DNA of 64,000 nt from Paenibacillus polygoni. GTDB lineage: Bacteria > Bacillota > Bacilli > Paenibacillales > Paenibacillaceae. The notes under the pieces are model-generated. The model saw only the letters and a program-made list of their open reading frames with translations. It ran no database searches and was not told where the DNA came from. Positions 1 through 6,834 of the stretch are shown one piece after another (position 1 is the first letter of the stretch; each line of letters starts with the position of its first letter). Where the stretch lies: the NCBI RefSeq assembly GCF_030263935.1, contig NZ_CP127162.1, positions 2,055,501-2,119,500 on the forward strand. Direction: 5' to 3'. Made by a program: the position numbers and the translations under genes.

Positions 1-880
1 TCATATTGAAAAGCCTAAGATTCATCTAATCGGTGAGGGGGCTGAACAAACGGTTATTACTTATGATGATTATGCGTTGAAGAAGTTCCCGGACGGGGAG
101 ATGTATCATACTTTCCATTCATATACGGCCTTCATTGGAGAAGATGATTTCACAGCAGAGGGACTTTCCTTCGTGAATTCTGCTGGTCCTGGGAAGGATG
201 TTGGGCAGGCCCTTGCTATATATGTGGATGGGGACCGTGCAGCCTTCCGACATTGCCGCTTTATTGGGCATCAGGATACGATATTCACGGGACCGCTCCC
301 GCCGCAGCCCATTGATCGGAGCTATTTCGGGGGACCGCGTGATGGCGCAGAACGCCGGAATCTGCGTCAGTATTACGAGGATTGCTATATTGAAGGTGAT
401 GTTGATTTTATTTTTGGTTCGGCTACGGCTGTATTTAAGGGCTGTGAAATCTTTGCCAAGAATCGTTTGAAAAGTAATGCAGCAGTAGAGAACGAGGTAA
501 ATGGCTGGATTACAGCGGCCTCTACGCCGGAAGGCGTCCGTTATGGGTATGTCTTCATGGATTGTACGCTAGAGAGCAATGCTCCCTTGCAATCAGTATA
601 CCTCGGCAGGCCATGGAGAAATCATGCCAAGGTGTGTTTCCTGAACTGCTGGATGGGTGCTCATGTGAAACAGGAGGGCTGGCACAACTGGAACAAAACG
701 GATGCAGAATCTACCGCTTTGTTTGCTGAATTTAATAGTGTTGGTCCGGGAGCAGGGAGTAAAACTGAGCGGGTTCCATGGGCTGCGATGCTGACTGAGG
801 AAGAAGCATCTGAGTATACGGTGGCTTCTATTCTATCTGGCAGCGATGACTGGATTCCCTTCGGTCAGGCTATAACATAA
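1..880 (+). CDS. Pectin methylesterase (CE8), 5' end outside window
   Basis: The frame is open from base 2, so the N-terminus lies upstream of the window; the Met at 77 is internal. Pectinesterases remove methyl esters from homogalacturonan, normally outside the cell. The signature blocks are visible in order: GHQDTIF (Gln and Asp of the active site), DFIFG (second catalytic Asp) and LGRPW (substrate Arg). The C-terminal end after the LGRPW block, with a WHNWNK segment and a long loop, is complete and ends with TAA. Signal peptide cannot be judged because the start is missing. A rho-independent terminator follows about 140 bases later. It is the only plant-polysaccharide gene here, so its partners must lie upstream. 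Family assignment is confident; exact substrate preference is not visible. Confidence 0.93.
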   Translation, partial: HIEKPKIHLIGEGAEQTVITYDDYALKKFPDGEMYHTFHSYTAFIGEDDFTAEGLSFVNSAGPGKDVGQALAIYVDGDRAAFRHCRFIGHQDTIFTGPLPPQPIDRSYFGGPRDGAERRNLRQYYEDCYIEGDVDFIFGSATAVFKGCEIFAKNRLKSNAAVENEVNGWITAASTPEGVRYGYVFMDCTLESNAPLQSVYLGRPWRNHAKVCFLNCWMGAHVKQEGWHNWNKTDAESTALFAEFNSVGPGAGSKTERVPWAAMLTEEEASEYTVASILSGSDDWIPFGQAIT

Positions 881-1018
881 TGAAATGGTATAGGACCATG
901 TAAGTATGTTTGATAAGATGAGTTGCCAAGAGGGATGGATCGTCTATATATAATAGTAAGAAAACAGGTCAAATTTAATACGTACAAATTAAAATAATCA
1001 TGAAATTGTAAGCTAGTT

Positions 1019-1043
1019 AGCGCAGGATGATCCTGCGCTTTTT
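1019..1043 (+). terminator. Rho-independent terminator
   Basis: A perfect 10-bp arm pair (AGCGCAGGAT / ATCCTGCGCT) is followed by five T. It lies about 140 bases after the pectinesterase stop and just before the IS200 left end. Confidence 0.85.
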
Positions 1044-1090
1044 GTTATGGCTTTAGCCAGTTGAGTGCGTGAAACGCGCGAAACAAAAAA

Positions 1091-1109
1091 CCACCCGCTA
1101 TGCGGGTGG
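1091..1109 (+). repeat. IS200 left-end hairpin
   Basis: Imperfect palindrome CCACCCGCTATGCGGGTGG, which folds into the subterminal hairpin recognised by TnpA. Its near-copy is at 1776-1794. Confidence 0.8.
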
Positions 1110-1130
1110 AACAATCAAAGGTTTGACCAC

Positions 1131-1185
1131 TAAGACCATTCCGATAGAATTGAGATGTTCAGGCTCAAAGAAAGGAATGGTCTTA
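1131..1185 (+). promoter_or_regulatory. IS200 tnpA 5' leader hairpin sequestering the ribosome site
   Basis: A perfect 12-bp inverted repeat (1131-1142 with 1174-1185) ends one base before the tnpA ATG. The likely Shine-Dalgarno AAAGGA (1171-1176) is partly inside the 3' arm, so the stem would block translation. IS200 elements are known to restrain transposase in this way; here it is inferred from sequence. A smaller internal stem (TTGAG/CTCAA) exposes a loop that is complementary to sequence downstream of tnpA. Confidence 0.7.
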
Positions 1186-1186
1186 G

Positions 1187-1660
1187 ATGGCAAACAAGAG
1201 CTACAGCCTAGCTCACACAAAGTGGATGTGCAAATACCACATTGTATTCACCCCGAAGTATAGACGGAAAGAGATCTATAATCAAGTAAGAAAAGATCTA
1301 ATTGAAATATTCAAACGTCTATGTAAGTACAAAGGAGTAGAAATTATAGAAGGCCACATGATGCCAGACCACGTGCACATGTTGGTAGCAATCCCACCCA
1401 AAATTGCAGTCTCATCGTTCATGGGATATCTAAAAGGTAAAAGTTCTCTAATGATCTTTGAGAAACATGCCCAACTAAAATACAAATACGGGAATCGAAA
1501 ATTCTGGGCAGAAGGATATTATGTAAGTACGGTGGGCTTAAATGAAGCGACGGTACGAAAATACATTCGAGAACAAGAAGCACATGACCAAGCAGTGGAT
1601 AAGCTGAGTGTAAAAGAGTACGAAGATCCATTCATCAGCAACAGGAGCAAAAAGAAATAA
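1187..1660 (+). CDS. tnpA: IS200-type Y1 transposase TnpA
   Basis: This 157-residue protein matches the length and layout of IS200/IS605 TnpA, a single-strand DNA transposase. Near the N-terminus is the HIVFTPKYRRK block, in the middle MPDHVHMLV carrying the HUH metal-binding pair, and near residue 110 the EGYYVSTVG block with the catalytic tyrosine. All key residues are present and the frame is intact, so the enzyme may be active. The ATG lies immediately after a strong leader hairpin that probably represses translation. There is no companion tnpB. Confidence 0.93.
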   Translation: MANKSYSLAHTKWMCKYHIVFTPKYRRKEIYNQVRKDLIEIFKRLCKYKGVEIIEGHMMPDHVHMLVAIPPKIAVSSFMGYLKGKSSLMIFEKHAQLKYKYGNRKFWAEGYYVSTVGLNEATVRKYIREQEAHDQAVDKLSVKEYEDPFISNRSKKK

Positions 1661-1775
1661 ACCAGTTTAACTGGTAAGTGAAAGTGACAAATAACAATGA
1701 GCCTGAACAGTTTTATGGTCAGGCTAGCGTCTTTAGGCGCAGTTTGGCGACAAGGGGTTATACCCCAAGTACAAA

Positions 1776-1794
1776 CCACCCGTTTTACGGGTGG
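1776..1794 (+). repeat. IS200 right-end hairpin
   Basis: CCACCCGTTTTACGGGTGG, the near-copy of the left-end hairpin in the same orientation. A separate small stem (GGGGTTATACCCC) lies at 1755-1767. Confidence 0.8.
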
Positions 1795-1805
1795 TCCTGA
1801 TTTTT

Positions 1806-2129
1806 TATGAAATATATCCCATTGTAGGGAAGACAATTACTTGCCGTTTCCTGAGAGTGTGATCAAAAGAATAATAGAACTGTTCTATTTGGAGATCACC
1901 ACATGATCAGAAGTTTTTATTATGTTGCAGGAGTTGAGCATGAAAGGAAACCGTATTTCTAGTAACTAAATTAGTTATTTTTACGTCATCGTCATATCAG
2001 CTATGAATTCTATTTTAATAGAGAAAAATTAAACGCATTCCGTATGGGATAATTTACAATTAGAAAAAACCTGTTTCATATGATATATTATTTTTCGTTC
2101 TCAACTTCTAAGAAAGTTCAACATAGCAA
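1806..2129. other. Intergenic stretch between IS200 and the tRNA array
   Basis: AT-rich sequence of about 320 bases. No reading frame with a credible start and length was found. It presumably carries the promoter of the tRNA array, but no convincing -35/-10 pair could be fixed. Confidence 0.4.
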
Positions 2130-2201
2130 GGCCCGTTGGTCAAGGGGTTAAGACACCTCCCTTTCACGGAGGTAACAGGGGTTCGAATCCCCTACGGGTC
2201 A
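2130..2201 (+). tRNA. tRNA-Glu(TTC)
   Basis: A 72-base cloverleaf: acceptor GGCCCGT pairs with ACGGGTC, anticodon loop CTTTCAC with TTC at 2163-2165, T loop GTTCGAATC, discriminator A. All stems pair. CCA is not encoded. Confidence 0.97.
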
Positions 2202-2209
2202 TTTAATAT

Positions 2210-2285
2210 GGAGATTTAGCTCAGCTGGGAGAGCATCTGCCTTACAAGCAGAGGGTCGGGGGTTCGATCCCCTCAATCTCCACCA
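2210..2285 (+). tRNA. tRNA-Val(TAC), CCA encoded
   Basis: Acceptor GGAGATT pairs with AATCTCC, anticodon loop CTTACAA with TAC at 2243-2245, T loop GTTCGATCC. The 3' CCA is encoded at 2283-2285. Confidence 0.97.
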
Positions 2286-2294
2286 TATCTATAT

Positions 2295-2368
2295 CGCGAG
2301 CTCTCGCTGCTCGGTAACTCGCCTAGCTTATAACCCGAAAGTCAAAGGTTTCAAATCCTGCCCTACAA
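2295..2368 (+). pseudogene. Decayed initiator tRNA-fMet
   Basis: The second half (ATAACCCGAA..GTC, then GGTTTCAAATCCTGCCC) closely follows a typical Bacillus/Paenibacillus tRNA-fMet. The acceptor 5' strand no longer pairs with the 3' end, the D arm is altered, and the anticodon loop reads CTTATAA where CTCATAA is expected, turning CAT into TAT. It cannot fold into a normal tRNA. Its place after Val fits the trnD order Glu-Val-Met. The comparison sequence is from memory. Confidence 0.7.
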
Positions 2369-2387
2369 TTTTTCGTATTTGACCATT

Positions 2388-2446
2388 GCGGACGTGGCTC
2401 AGCGGTAGATCATCGTCTTGCTAAGGCGGGGTCACAGGTATCATTC
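2388..2446 (+). pseudogene. Decayed and truncated tRNA-Gly(GCC)
   Basis: The first 45 bases (GCGGACGTGGCTCAGCGGTA and onward) match a tRNA-Gly(GCC), but the anticodon loop is TTGCTAA (GCT rather than GCC), one D-arm base is changed, and the T arm is broken with the acceptor 3' strand missing. It runs straight into the tRNA-Cys gene without a spacer, so the 3' end was probably removed by deletion. Confidence 0.7.
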
Positions 2447-2517
2447 GGCGCCATAGCCAAGTGGTAAGGCATAGCTCTGCAAAAGCTTGATCCCCAGTTC
2501 GAATCTGGGTGGCGCCT
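2447..2517 (+). tRNA. tRNA-Cys(GCA)
   Basis: Acceptor GGCGCCA pairs with TGGCGCC, discriminator T, anticodon loop CTGCAAA with GCA, T loop GTTCGAATC. The anticodon stem has a T-T mismatch at its base but four good pairs remain, so it is probably functional though slightly weakened. Confidence 0.88.
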
Positions 2518-2552
2518 TCATTTATTTTATGTTCTTAAATGACTCTGATAAG

Positions 2553-2572
2553 CCCCTGTTTAGGAACAGGGG
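2553..2572 (+). other. Hairpin, possible remnant of a tRNA-Leu anticodon arm
   Basis: CCCCTGTT-TAGG-AACAGGGG forms an 8-bp stem with a four-base loop. It stands where a trnD-type array has Leu after Gly and Cys, and the loop contains TTTAGGA, as in a Leu(TAG) anticodon loop. No other tRNA-Leu parts remain. A simple hairpin is an equal alternative. Confidence 0.35.
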
Positions 2573-2597
2573 ATGTGTTTAAATTTTAGAATTTTAC

Positions 2598-2668
2598 GCG
2601 GGTGTAGTTCAATGGTAGAACTTCAGCCTTCCAAGCTGATAGCGTGGGTTCGATTCCCATCACCCGCT
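2598..2668 (+). tRNA. tRNA-Gly(TCC)
   Basis: Acceptor GCGGGTG pairs with CACCCGC, anticodon loop CTTCCAA with TCC at 2630-2632, T loop GTTCGATTC, discriminator T. All stems pair. Confidence 0.97.
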
Positions 2669-2671
2669 TTA

Positions 2672-2709
2672 TAGTAAAACCCCTTTGCGAAAGCAAAGGG
2701 GTTTTACTA
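2672..2709. terminator. Strong bidirectional terminator of the tRNA array
   Basis: A perfect 17-bp stem with a GAAA tetraloop. The arms carry a run of A on the left and of T on the right, so it can stop transcription from both sides. Confidence 0.93.
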
Positions 2710-2995
2710 TATTTATCAGCAGTATTTTATTAGCTGCATTTCTAAAGTCTAAGATGAGAAGTAACCTTCAAATGTATTGCTTCTTATCAGGATAAAAGAT
2801 ATTTGTGTAAAGGAAAATATCCTAAACTTATAGAAGATATTGATATAGTCTATGCTTCTTATTAGCTGATTAGGGTCAGTAATTGTGATGACTCTTTATA
2901 CTTTACCTGAAAAAGAGGGTACGCTAGAAAGTGAACCTATGTTCAGCCCGAAAATATCTGAACAATGTAAAGAACAGAATGGAGTTGGTATTATC

Positions 2996-3940
2996 ATGAA
3001 ATACCGGAAATTAGGAAGAACGGGTCTTGATGTATCCGTACTTAGTCTCGGTGCTTCTTCGCTCGGCTCCGTATTCCGTCAGACAGATGACAATGAGAGT
3101 ATATACACTGTTCATGCTGCTATTGATGCGGGTATCAATTACATTGATGTATCCCCTTATTATGGACATACCAAAGCAGAAAGTGTGCTCGGCAGGGCGT
3201 TACAGCAAATTCCTCGGGATACATTTTTGCTCTCCTCTAAGGCGGGGCGTTATGGTGAGAACTGTTTTGATTTCACTGCGGAGCGGATTCTAACAAGCGT
3301 GGAGGAAAGCCTCGAACGCCTGCACACCAATTATTTAGATGTCCTTTTCTTGCATGATATTGAGTTTGTTCCTGCTCAAATCATTCTCACAGAGGCTGTT
3401 CCTGCTCTTTATAAGTTAAAGAATCAAGGGAAAATCCGTTACTGCGGGATAAGTGGATTGCCATTGAAGCTCTTTAACACAATTCTTCCGCAAATTGAAG
3501 TTGATACAATCCTGTCCTATTGTCATTATTCATTAAATGATACCTCATTGTTGGAGTTACTCCCCCTCTTAACTCACAGAAATATAGGACTTGTCAATGC
3601 CTCCCCGTTATCCATGGGCTTGCTAAGCAACCGCGAGACTCCGGATTGGCATCCGGCCAGCAAGGAACTTAAAGCAACATGTGCTAAAGCGGCAGAATAC
3701 TGTGCATCACACGGCGTTGATATCGCCAAATTGGCCATACAGTTCTCAACAGAAAATGAAAACATCCCTACAACGCTCGTAAGTACTGCGAATCCAGATA
3801 ATATTGTGAGAAATGCAGTATGGACTGAGGAGCCACTCGACCGATCCCTCTTAAAGGAAGTTCTTGAGATACTGAAACCGGTTCACAATCTATCTTGGAA
3901 GAGTGGACTAGACGAATACAATGAAACAGCTCAAGATTAA
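2996..3940 (+). CDS. Aldo-keto reductase, L-galactose/L-fucose dehydrogenase type
   Basis: A soluble NAD(P)-dependent aldo-keto reductase of about 314 residues. From the recalled sequence it resembles plant L-galactose dehydrogenase strikingly: LGRTGLDVSVLSLGASSLGS at the start, NYIDVSPYYG with catalytic Asp and Tyr, SSKAGRYG with catalytic Lys, FLHDIEF with the His, SYCHYSLNDTSLL, NASPLSMGLL and a C-terminal LKPVHNLSW. Such enzymes oxidise L-galactose or L-fucose to the lactone. The frame stays open to an ATG at 2885, but those 37 extra residues are unlike the family. The ATG at 2996 begins MKYRKLGRTG, the family's usual N-terminus, and has GGAG upstream. It is followed after 15 bases by a zinc dehydrogenase with a strong AGGAGG, so the two form an operon. 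Confidence 0.88.
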   Translation: MKYRKLGRTGLDVSVLSLGASSLGSVFRQTDDNESIYTVHAAIDAGINYIDVSPYYGHTKAESVLGRALQQIPRDTFLLSSKAGRYGENCFDFTAERILTSVEESLERLHTNYLDVLFLHDIEFVPAQIILTEAVPALYKLKNQGKIRYCGISGLPLKLFNTILPQIEVDTILSYCHYSLNDTSLLELLPLLTHRNIGLVNASPLSMGLLSNRETPDWHPASKELKATCAKAAEYCASHGVDIAKLAIQFSTENENIPTTLVSTANPDNIVRNAVWTEEPLDRSLLKEVLEILKPVHNLSWKSGLDEYNETAQD

Positions 3941-3955
3941 AGGAGGAACCGTGTA

Positions 3956-4972
3956 ATGAAGGTGATTGTATGTGAAGAGATCGGAAGATTAACATTCAGG
4001 CATGATCTAGAAGAACCTGTATTAAAATCAGGAAATGCAATTGTACATATTCGGCGGATTGGCATCTGCGGTACCGATTATCATGCATTTTTAGGTAACC
4101 AGCCTTTCTTTCATTACCCGAGGATACTTGGTCATGAACTAGCTGGAGTAATTGAAGAGATTGGAGAGAATGATTTTGGGCTTCGGCCCGGCGACCAGGT
4201 AAGTATTGTTCCCTATATGCACTGTGGCCGCTGTATTGCATGTCGAAACGGAAAAACTAACTGCTGCCAGAACATGAGAGTACTTGGTGTTCATATTGAC
4301 GGGGGAATGAGAGAGCGGATCTGCATTCCGGTCGAACAATTAATCAATACAAACAGTATGACCTTGGATCAGTCCGTTATCCTCGAACCTTTGGCTGTTG
4401 GAGCTCATGCGATAAGAAGATGCGGGGTGACTGCTGACAGTACGGTGCTGGTCATTGGTGCAGGTCCAATAGGTCTTGGGGTCATGGCCTTGGCAAAATT
4501 CGCGGGTGCCCGTGTATTTGCAATGGATGTGAACGAAGAGCGTCTGGCTTTTTGCAAGTCCTGGGCTAAGGTTGAAGATACGCTGAATGCAATGCAGACT
4601 CCTAAGGAGAAACTTGCTGAAATGACAAATGGTGATCTTGCTCCTGTCATAATCGATGCTACGGGCAATGCAAAATCAATGATGAATACATTTGATATGG
4701 TATCGCATGGCGGATTGATAACCTATGTGGGCTTGGTGAACGGTGACATTTCTTTTCATGATCCGGACTTCCACAGTCGTGAAATTACTTTGATGGGAAG
4801 TAGAAATGCTACCAGAGAGGATTTCGATCTTGTAATTCAGGCAGTCTCCACAGGATATATTAAGCCCAGCGGATATTTGACACATCGCGCAAGTTTCGAG
4901 GGTATGATTGAAGAATTTCATACCTGGCTTCAACCTGCATCGGGCGTCATTAAGGCAGTAGTTGAGTTATAA
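3956..4972 (+). CDS. Zinc-dependent alcohol/polyol dehydrogenase (MDR family)
   Basis: A medium-chain dehydrogenase of 338 residues that oxidises a sugar alcohol or onate with NAD(P). Catalytic zinc ligands are seen in GICGTDYH and GHELAGVIEE; the structural zinc cysteines are in CGRCIACRNGKTNCC; the Rossmann block is VLVIGAGPIGLGVMALAK. It belongs to the sorbitol, galactitol or L-gulonate 5-dehydrogenase neighbourhood; the substrate cannot be read. AGGAGG lies 10 bases before the ATG. Directly behind an L-galactose/L-fucose dehydrogenase-like gene, it may act on a later intermediate of the same sugar, for example an aldonate, but no lactonase, dehydratase or transporter accompanies the pair. 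Confidence 0.88.
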   Translation: MKVIVCEEIGRLTFRHDLEEPVLKSGNAIVHIRRIGICGTDYHAFLGNQPFFHYPRILGHELAGVIEEIGENDFGLRPGDQVSIVPYMHCGRCIACRNGKTNCCQNMRVLGVHIDGGMRERICIPVEQLINTNSMTLDQSVILEPLAVGAHAIRRCGVTADSTVLVIGAGPIGLGVMALAKFAGARVFAMDVNEERLAFCKSWAKVEDTLNAMQTPKEKLAEMTNGDLAPVIIDATGNAKSMMNTFDMVSHGGLITYVGLVNGDISFHDPDFHSREITLMGSRNATREDFDLVIQAVSTGYIKPSGYLTHRASFEGMIEEFHTWLQPASGVIKAVVEL

Positions 4973-5162
4973 GCGATAGGTAAGGCGGCTGGATTGGATA
5001 ATCTATGAGAATAACGGGCAGGGAAAGCAGAAGGCGGTTTTGTCTTGTTAGCGGAAGATTTGTAGACGTACAGTTCGGCAAAAAAATCGGTTACAGAAAC
5101 AGAATAGATACACAACCCACGTTAATAACAATTTAGATTACTTGAAGGGAGAGTTGTCTGAC

Positions 5163-5759
5163 ATGATATCTACGGAAACCCATATTTATATGGTTAGACA
5201 TGCAGAATCGATATATATCCATGGAGAGGCACGTTCGCGAGGTCTTACGGAGAAAGGTTTAGAGTACGCGAGGTGTGTTGCAAATGTGTTCTCCGGTATT
5301 AAGGTAGATCTTGTGGCCTCAAGTCCATATAGAAGAGCGATTCAGACGGTTCAGTATGTAGCAGAGCAAAAAGGGCTTTCGATCGTAGAATACGAAAATT
5401 TGCGTGAACGTTTGATAAAAGGCCCCCTTTACGAGGAAAAATGGGAAGTTGTTCTCGAGGCCATCAAAACGTCGTTCGATGACAAGGATTATGCGCTAGA
5501 CGGAGGGGAGTCGACAAAGCAGGCGCAAAAGCGGTCTATCCCTGTACTTGAACTTCTGCTGAAACAATATGCAGGAAAGCATGTTGTCATGGGCACGAAC
5601 GGAAATATTATGACCCTAATGATGAACTATTATGATTCAAATTATGGTTTTTCTTTTTGGAAACAAACGACGATGCCGGATATCTACCATTTAATTTTTC
5701 GTGATATGAAGCTGACTAAAGTAGAGCGCATATGGAATACCCCCATACATCAAGAGTAG
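5163..5759 (+). CDS. Histidine phosphatase family protein
   Basis: A protein of about 198 residues from the phosphoglycerate-mutase/phosphatase superfamily. The phosphohistidine motif is MVRHAES close to the N-terminus, followed by SSPYRRAIQT with a phosphate-binding Arg and by VVMGTNGNI where the second catalytic His would be. That site reads GTNGN rather than the usual GHGN or THGG, so catalytic strength is uncertain. The frame is open from a TTG at 5142, but the ATG at 5163 has AAGGGAG at a fair distance and places RHA at the normal position. The YjbR gene follows after 15 bases and is probably cotranscribed. Confidence 0.82.
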   Translation: MISTETHIYMVRHAESIYIHGEARSRGLTEKGLEYARCVANVFSGIKVDLVASSPYRRAIQTVQYVAEQKGLSIVEYENLRERLIKGPLYEEKWEVVLEAIKTSFDDKDYALDGGESTKQAQKRSIPVLELLLKQYAGKHVVMGTNGNIMTLMMNYYDSNYGFSFWKQTTMPDIYHLIFRDMKLTKVERIWNTPIHQE

Positions 5760-5774
5760 AGGTGAATCAATTTT

Positions 5775-6137
5775 ATGAAGAACGATACCATTAAAGCATA
5801 TTGTCTTTCTAAAAAGGGGGCAATGGAAGATTACCCTTTTGGTCCTGCGCCCCTTGTTGTCAAAATTGGAGGCAAGATGTTTGCCTTAATAACGTTGAGC
5901 GAGAAGCAGGAAGCGACTGATATTTCTCTCAAATGTGATCCCGTGATTGCTGAGAATTTGCGAGAACAGCACGAAGAAGTAGTCCCCGGTTATCATCTCA
6001 ACAAGAAGCACTGGAATTCAATATCTCTTCAAGGAAGTTTATCACATGAGGATATAATATCCATGATAGATCATTCCTATGAGCTCGTACTGAACAGCCT
6101 GACGAAAAAACAACAAGAGCTAATCCTTACTTTGTAA
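5775..6137 (+). CDS. MmcQ/YjbR family protein
   Basis: A 120-residue protein with the YjbR fold, recognised by DYPFGPAPLVVKIGGKMFAL, LKCDPVIAENLREQH and PGYHLNKKHWNSI. The family has a DNA-binding-like double-wing fold, and its function is not established. Length is typical. It starts 15 bases after the phosphatase gene with RAGGTGA-type spacing, so the two probably form one transcript ending at the terminator at 6307. Confidence 0.85.
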   Translation: MKNDTIKAYCLSKKGAMEDYPFGPAPLVVKIGGKMFALITLSEKQEATDISLKCDPVIAENLREQHEEVVPGYHLNKKHWNSISLQGSLSHEDIISMIDHSYELVLNSLTKKQQELILTL

Positions 6138-6198
6138 ACGGAAAGTCTTTTTGCAGAAGTTTCGGAAAAAAGGACATCCTCCTGATTCGCTTAATTTG

Positions 6199-6292
6199 TC
6201 ACGTTGACCTAATTCGTGTAATCAATTTCGCATAGATCATTCACGTAGACACCTAATTTTCATAGACACCTTATTCACATAGATCATCCTGT
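6199..6292 (+). repeat. Degenerate short tandem repeats
   Basis: Four to five irregular copies of a unit like TTCACRTAGACACCTAATT follow one another; CATAGATCAT occurs twice (6231 and near 6277) and TAGACACCT twice. The copies differ in length and are not a CRISPR. Role unknown. Confidence 0.4.
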
Positions 6293-6306
6293 AAACCTAA
6301 ACCAAG

Positions 6307-6346
6307 AAGGCTTGCTCCCAAACCAAGGGGTAAGCCTTTTTTTTGC
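6307..6346 (+). terminator. Rho-independent terminator
   Basis: Imperfect stem AAGGCTTGCTCCC / GGGGTAAGCCTT followed by a run of T. It closes the phosphatase-YjbR transcript. Confidence 0.8.
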
Positions 6347-6740
6347 TTTAAGCTAGTTAGTCTCAGTCTGATGATGTGCTTAAAGTTCAATTCTTAATGA
6401 TGAAATATTCATCAACTTAAATATCTTAGAGAATTCACAAATCCAAATGAAGGTTTTAAGATCAAGAGAAAATAGTAATGTAATTAAACTTTTATGTACT
6501 GAATTAGATAATGTTCTGAGCGCTGGTGGCAGTCCTTAAGGCGTCAAATATTAGGAACAGATTCAGTGAAAAAGAATAGGCAAATAATAAAATGCAATCC
6601 TATGGAAGATAAAGAACAGATCAACTAGAAAAAGGGTAATGATTATAAAAGTAATAGTGGAAGAGAGCCGTGAGGTAGATCTCATGTTGGATTGATATCT
6701 TTGGCTCATATCTTTAATTTTTAAAATATTGTGACAGAAT
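6347..6740. other. AT-rich intergenic region before the fructose operon
   Basis: About 400 bases with no credible gene, RNA fold or repeat that I could recognise. Confidence 0.4.
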
Positions 6741-6752
6741 AAATGAGTAGTG

Positions 6753-6811
6753 ATAGTTTTTGAATACTTTTGATAGAAAATGATTGTTTTTTGATGATTT
6801 TATGATACTAT
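6753..6811 (+). promoter_or_regulatory. Putative fru promoter/FruR operator region
   Basis: Repeated TTTTGAT/GATTGTTTTTTGATGATTTT elements lie just before fruR. DeoR-type sugar repressors of Firmicutes bind similar repeated TTTGATTGTTTTTGAT sites. An extended TATGATAC region could be the -10. The match is by resemblance only. Confidence 0.4.
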
Positions 6812-6834
6812 AAGAGCTGTCAGGAGGAATGGGA

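Larger units (their letters stand above)
1075..1805 (+). mobile_element. IS200/IS605-family insertion sequence (IS200 group)
   Basis: The element has the family's asymmetric ends: a subterminal hairpin at 1091-1109 (CCACCCG...CGGGTGG) and a nearly identical hairpin in the same orientation at 1776-1794. Between them is a single tnpA gene and no tnpB, as in the IS200 group. Such elements move as single strands through a Y1 HUH transposase and leave no target duplication, so exact ends cannot be read; the limits given are estimates a few bases outside the two hairpins. It sits between a terminator and a tRNA array, a neutral site. Confidence 0.85.

Noticed and set aside
198..470. Overlapping frame inside the pectinesterase
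   Set aside because: Shadow frame of a well-supported gene with no independent support.
1887..1965. Short peptide frame MIRSFYYVAGVEHERKPYF before the tRNA array
   Set aside because: Only about 20 codons, no ribosome site and no homology recognised; chance frame.
2885..2995. Extra 37 residues at the start of the aldo-keto reductase
   Set aside because: The peptide does not resemble the family, and the ATG at 2996 gives the usual N-terminus.
6138..6300. Possible CRISPR-like repeats after the YjbR gene
   Set aside because: Units are irregular in length and spacing and not separated by unique spacers.
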